64,000 bases of DNA from JAABTH01 sp964390725 (GTDB taxonomy: Bacteria > Bacillota > Dethiobacteria > DTU022), in NCBI GenBank assembly GCA_964390725.1, contig CAYMIW010000002.1, forward strand, positions 118,486-182,485. The letters are read 5' to 3'. Below are positions 61,237-64,000 of this stretch, in pieces. The position numbers and the translations under genes were made by a program. The notes under the pieces were generated by a model. That model did not search any database. It saw only the letters and a program-made list of their open reading frames with translations, and was not told the origin of the DNA. The number at the start of each line of letters is the position of its first letter. Position 1 is the stretch's first letter.

Positions 61237-62700
61237 ATGGGCAATCACATTAAAACTGAAATTCAGGAAAAGTATGTGAGCCAAACTGTAATCGATCAGT
61301 ATGCCCGCCGGGCTGCCGAAATCATCGGAAACGATCGCGTTTCGGCAAATGAAGCGGATATGCTGTCAAACTGCCGGGATTTCTGGCCTGTCAATAATAT
61401 CTGGATGCTTGAGGGCTCCGTACCTGCTCTACCTCAGCTGGTAGTATGGCCAAAAAACAGGGAAGAAGTTTCGCATCTGCTTAAGCTGGCAAATGAACTT
61501 CGGGTTCCTGTGATTCCATACGGAGAGGGATCCGGCACCCTGGGGGGAGTTATTCCGGTTTATGGTGGAGTAATTATTGATCTTAAGAAGATGAACCGGA
61601 TTATTGCTATTGATGATGAAAGCCTGATGGTTTCTGTTGAAAGTGGAATGAACGGCGCCCTATACGAAGAACATCTGAACAGGGCTGGTTACACAGGAGG
61701 GCATTTCCCCCAATCTCTACGCTGTTCCTCGGTTGGCGGCTGGCTTGCCTGTCGTGCTGCAGGACAGTTTTCGACCCGTTACGGAAAGATTGAAGATATT
61801 GCTGTTTCACTGGAAGCAGTATTGCCCGATGGAACTATTTTCAGCGGCCGCAGTGTGCCCCGTACAGCAACAGGGCCACGGCTTGATCACCTCTTTCTCG
61901 GATCGGAGGGAATACTGGGTATTATTACGGCAGCAACCCTGAGAATTTGGCCCCTGCCGGAAAAACGTCTGATGGACACCTATACTTTTGCGGAACTGGA
62001 AGAGGGTTTGGAGGCAATCCGCCTGATAATGCGTGCAGGAGCCCGTCCTGCTGTTGTCCGTCTTTATGATGCCCAGGAAACAGGCCATCATTTTCCTGAA
62101 CTTGGCGATAAACGCTGTGGTTTAATCCTGCTCACCGAAGGAAATGAAAAGATAGTCACAGCAGAGAGGGAAGTTATTCGGGAAATTACTGCACGCTACG
62201 GAGCTGTGGATGAAGGCGAAGAACATGTCAAACACTGGTTAGAAACCCGCTTTAATGTCAGTGTTGCTTCAACACTTTTCCAAAAAGGTGCGGTTCTCGA
62301 TACTATTGAAGTTTCAACCAACTGGCACAATGCTTACTCAACTTACAAAGCAATGCAAAATGCTTTAATGAACCTGGAAGGGACCATGCTGGCTTCCGGT
62401 CATTATTCGCACGTGTACCCGGATGGGGCAGCGCTTTATTTAACCACTGTTGGATTTCCCGGGGAAGATAAGGTTGGTTACTATAAGCGAATCTGGCAGG
62501 CTGCAATGGAGTCCTGCCTGGCAGAAAAGGCCTCAATATCACATCATCACGGGATTGGCCTGCACCGGGGACAGTGGATGAGGGAAGAACACGGGGCAGG
62601 TCTTGACCTGCTCAGAATTGTTAAGAAATCCCTGGACCAAAATGAAATTATGAATCCCGGTAAACTGGGTGTTTCGGAGGTGTCAAAATGGCCGAAATGA
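61237..62700 (+). CDS. GlcD/DLD-type FAD-linked 2-hydroxyacid dehydrogenase
   Basis: 487 residues. ATG 61237 follows CGGAGG; the earlier ATG at 61210 precedes it. FAD-binding PCMH domain: PVIPYGEGSGTLGGVIP and SLRCSSVGGWLACRAAGQFSTRYGKIED, then FLGSEGILGIITAATLRIWPLPE; C-terminal FAD-linked oxidase domain ends HHHGIGLHRGQWM...MNPGKLG, with the active-site histidines. Oxidises glycolate, D-lactate or an alkylglycerone-type substrate. It overlaps the Fe-S partner gene by 13 nt. No EtfAB genes nearby, so electrons leave via the Fe-S partner. Confidence 0.9.
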   Translation: MGNHIKTEIQEKYVSQTVIDQYARRAAEIIGNDRVSANEADMLSNCRDFWPVNNIWMLEGSVPALPQLVVWPKNREEVSHLLKLANELRVPVIPYGEGSGTLGGVIPVYGGVIIDLKKMNRIIAIDDESLMVSVESGMNGALYEEHLNRAGYTGGHFPQSLRCSSVGGWLACRAAGQFSTRYGKIEDIAVSLEAVLPDGTIFSGRSVPRTATGPRLDHLFLGSEGILGIITAATLRIWPLPEKRLMDTYTFAELEEGLEAIRLIMRAGARPAVVRLYDAQETGHHFPELGDKRCGLILLTEGNEKIVTAEREVIREITARYGAVDEGEEHVKHWLETRFNVSVASTLFQKGAVLDTIEVSTNWHNAYSTYKAMQNALMNLEGTMLASGHYSHVYPDGAALYLTTVGFPGEDKVGYYKRIWQAAMESCLAEKASISHHHGIGLHRGQWMREEHGAGLDLLRIVKKSLDQNEIMNPGKLGVSEVSKWPK

Positions 62701-63776
62701 ACAAGGTTGATATGGAACAACTACTAAATTGTGCCCTTTGCCCCAATCTTTGCCGCTGTGATTGTCCTGTCCTCCAGGTTACCGGCCGCGAGGCTGTTGC
62801 CCCTGCCGGAAAAGCGAGGCAGGCCGCCCTGGTCCAGGGGAATCATTTGTCCTGGAACGGGGAACTGCTTGAGGCTGTGTCGAACTGCCTGGGCTGCCGG
62901 AACTGTACTCTGCTCTGCCCTTTCCCGGATCTTAACTTGTGCGATGAACTGCTATATGCTCGGATTGGTGAAAAAAAGGCAGAGGTTACCCTTCCAGAAT
63001 GGGAGCCGTACCTGAATAACCTGAAAAAATATAGCAGCCCCTATGGAAGAAAAGAGCCGGGTATGGCTGAAACAAGTGGAGAAAAAATTGAAATAGTTTA
63101 CTATGCCGGTTGTACCTCCCTGGCCAACAATATGAACTCGGTGGAACTGGCAAAAAAATTATTGCAAAAAGCCGGTGTTGGCTATGCCATGATTGAAGAA
63201 GATTGCTGTGGTTATCCGGCTGAAACCTGGGGCGACATGGAACTGGCTACCCGGCTGGCAGAGGAAAACTGCCGTAAAATTAAGGATAGTGGAGCCAGGA
63301 AACTGGTAACCAGTTGTCCCGAATGCTGGCAGACCTTTACCGATCGTTATCCTGCCTGGGGATGCGAGCTGGAGGTTGAAGTGGTTGACGGGCCTTCTTT
63401 TTTCCTGGGTCTGGTCCGTGAAGGGCGATTAAAACCGGGCGCCCTGGATCTAGGAAAAATAAGTTACCATGATCCCTGTATATGGGCCAGAACGGCAAAC
63501 ATCATTGATGAACCGCGCGAGCTGATTCGCTCTATTCCCAACCTGGAGTTAATAGAACCCCATGCAAACGGCAAAGAAACTCACTGTTGTGGCGGGGGAA
63601 GGATGTTCCAACTCTCTTTTCCTGATACTGCTGCGGCAGTAGCTACCAGGAGGTTGAATGATTTCGATAATGATGCTGTAATAGCAACTGCCTGTCCTTT
63701 TTGCCGGGAAGCATTGCAGGGAGAAAAGGGCCAGGTGTTTGAACTGATTGAATTACTGGCTAAAGCCTGCCTGTAG
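62688..63776 (+). CDS. GlcF/GlpC-type Fe-S subunit with two CCG domains
   Basis: 362 residues. CGGAGG precedes ATG 62688. N-terminal ferredoxin part: CALCPNLCRCDCP (unusual spacing) and CLGCRNCTLLCPFPD. Two CCG domains follow: YYAGC...EDCCGYPAE...CPECWQ and YHDPC...HCCGGGR...CPFCRE. This is the electron-accepting partner of the GlcD-type dehydrogenase, related to HdrD; it may feed the membrane or a soluble disulfide. A terminator closes the pair. Confidence 0.9.
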   Translation: MAEMNKVDMEQLLNCALCPNLCRCDCPVLQVTGREAVAPAGKARQAALVQGNHLSWNGELLEAVSNCLGCRNCTLLCPFPDLNLCDELLYARIGEKKAEVTLPEWEPYLNNLKKYSSPYGRKEPGMAETSGEKIEIVYYAGCTSLANNMNSVELAKKLLQKAGVGYAMIEEDCCGYPAETWGDMELATRLAEENCRKIKDSGARKLVTSCPECWQTFTDRYPAWGCELEVEVVDGPSFFLGLVREGRLKPGALDLGKISYHDPCIWARTANIIDEPRELIRSIPNLELIEPHANGKETHCCGGGRMFQLSFPDTAAAVATRRLNDFDNDAVIATACPFCREALQGEKGQVFELIELLAKACL

Positions 63777-63822
63777 CAGTTGCGGTAATTTGTTTCTCTG
63801 CAGGCAGACGATCTAGATTGCC

Positions 63823-63862
63823 TGCGGCAACCGGGCCATATTGCCGGTTGCCGCTGTTTTAA
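63823..63862 (+). terminator. Terminator of the glcD/glcF-like operon
   Basis: GCGGCAACCGG pairs with CCGGTTGCCGC (63844-63854), then TGTTTTAAT. Confidence 0.85.
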
Positions 63863-63884
63863 TAATGGGCATACAGAAAAAAAC

Positions 63885-63913
63885 TTGCAATCCTTGAATG
63901 AAACGTTTATATT
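63885..63913 (+). promoter_or_regulatory. SigA-type promoter of tRNA-Gly
   Basis: TTGCAA (63885-63890), 17-nt spacer, TATATT (63908-63913). Confidence 0.65.
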
Positions 63914-63950
63914 ATTAAAGAGAAAAACTAGGTTTTACTGTTTTTTTTCT

Positions 63951-64000
63951 GCGGGTGTAGCTCAATGGTAGAGCCCCAGCCTTCCAAGCTGGATACGTGG
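63951..64000 (+). tRNA. tRNA-Gly (TCC), 5' part, cut by the window end
   Basis: GCGGGTG acceptor strand, D-arm GCTCAATGGTAGAGC, anticodon stem CCAGC/GCTGG with loop CTTCCAA (anticodon TCC). The T-arm and 3' end lie outside. Confidence 0.9.

Overview
The window looks like chromosome from a strictly anaerobic, spore-former-type Firmicute (Clostridia sensu lato; syntrophic or acetogenic lineages such as Syntrophomonadia or Dethiobacteria would fit). Evidence is a CodY regulator, many lipoproteins, strong AGGAGG ribosome sites with frequent TTG starts, TRAP transporters behind sigma-54-type promoters, a flavin-based electron-bifurcation cluster (HdrBCA-FlxDCBA), nickel-pincer cofactor genes (larB, larC) and a selenocysteine-containing MsrA. 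Species cannot be named from the sequence alone. I see no phage, IS element, CRISPR array or rRNA.

Layout. 1-6.7 kb: the end of an acyl-CoA:carboxylate CoA-transferase, two lipoproteins (one a right-handed beta-helix), tRNA-Ala, an O-antigen-ligase/TPR membrane protein and, 1 nt behind it, a lipoprotein MsrA whose catalytic Cys codon is an in-frame TGA followed by a SECIS-like hairpin. 6.7-17.3 kb: two complete TRAP transporters (gene orders P-Q-M and Q-M-P), each with a good -24/-12 promoter, flanking an iron alcohol dehydrogenase, a metallo-beta-lactamase-fold protein and a short-chain dehydrogenase; this looks like a catabolic island for an unidentified small organic acid or alcohol. 17.4-27.5 kb: a Cys-rich membrane protein; a secreted matrixin-like metalloprotease with three beta-repeat modules and a dockerin, preceded by a c-di-GMP-I riboswitch; an MFS carrier; a radical-SAM/CrtI-like oxidoreductase pair; MATE and EamA exporters.

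27.7-41.9 kb: a DUF4097 lipoprotein, two tandem SLC13/TrkA-C permeases, a lipoprotein, transketolase, a VanY-type carboxypeptidase, two DUF4870-like membrane proteins, a 40-residue membrane protein, a soluble chemotaxis-type transducer, a KaiC-like/PPDK-N fusion and a TtcA-like thiolase. 42.2-48.6 kb: the seven-gene HdrB-C-A/FlxD-C-B-A cluster, tightly overlapping and closed by a strong terminator; by family knowledge it couples NADH oxidation to ferredoxin and a disulfide. 48.8-63.8 kb: larB-larC, codY, a UPF0316 protein, murI, the lemA-htpX pair, rph-rdgB, tRNA-Pro, an amidohydrolase, an FmdB zinc ribbon, a PLP decarboxylase, a GPH-type sugar carrier and a GlcD/GlcF-type 2-hydroxyacid dehydrogenase. 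The window ends inside a tRNA-Gly.

How it fits together: carriers (TRAP, SLC13, MFS, GPH) bring in organic substrates, dehydrogenases (Fe-ADH, SDR, GlcDF) oxidise them, and Hdr-Flx redistributes the reducing power. CodY, c-di-GMP and sigma-54 are the regulatory inputs that can be read from the DNA.
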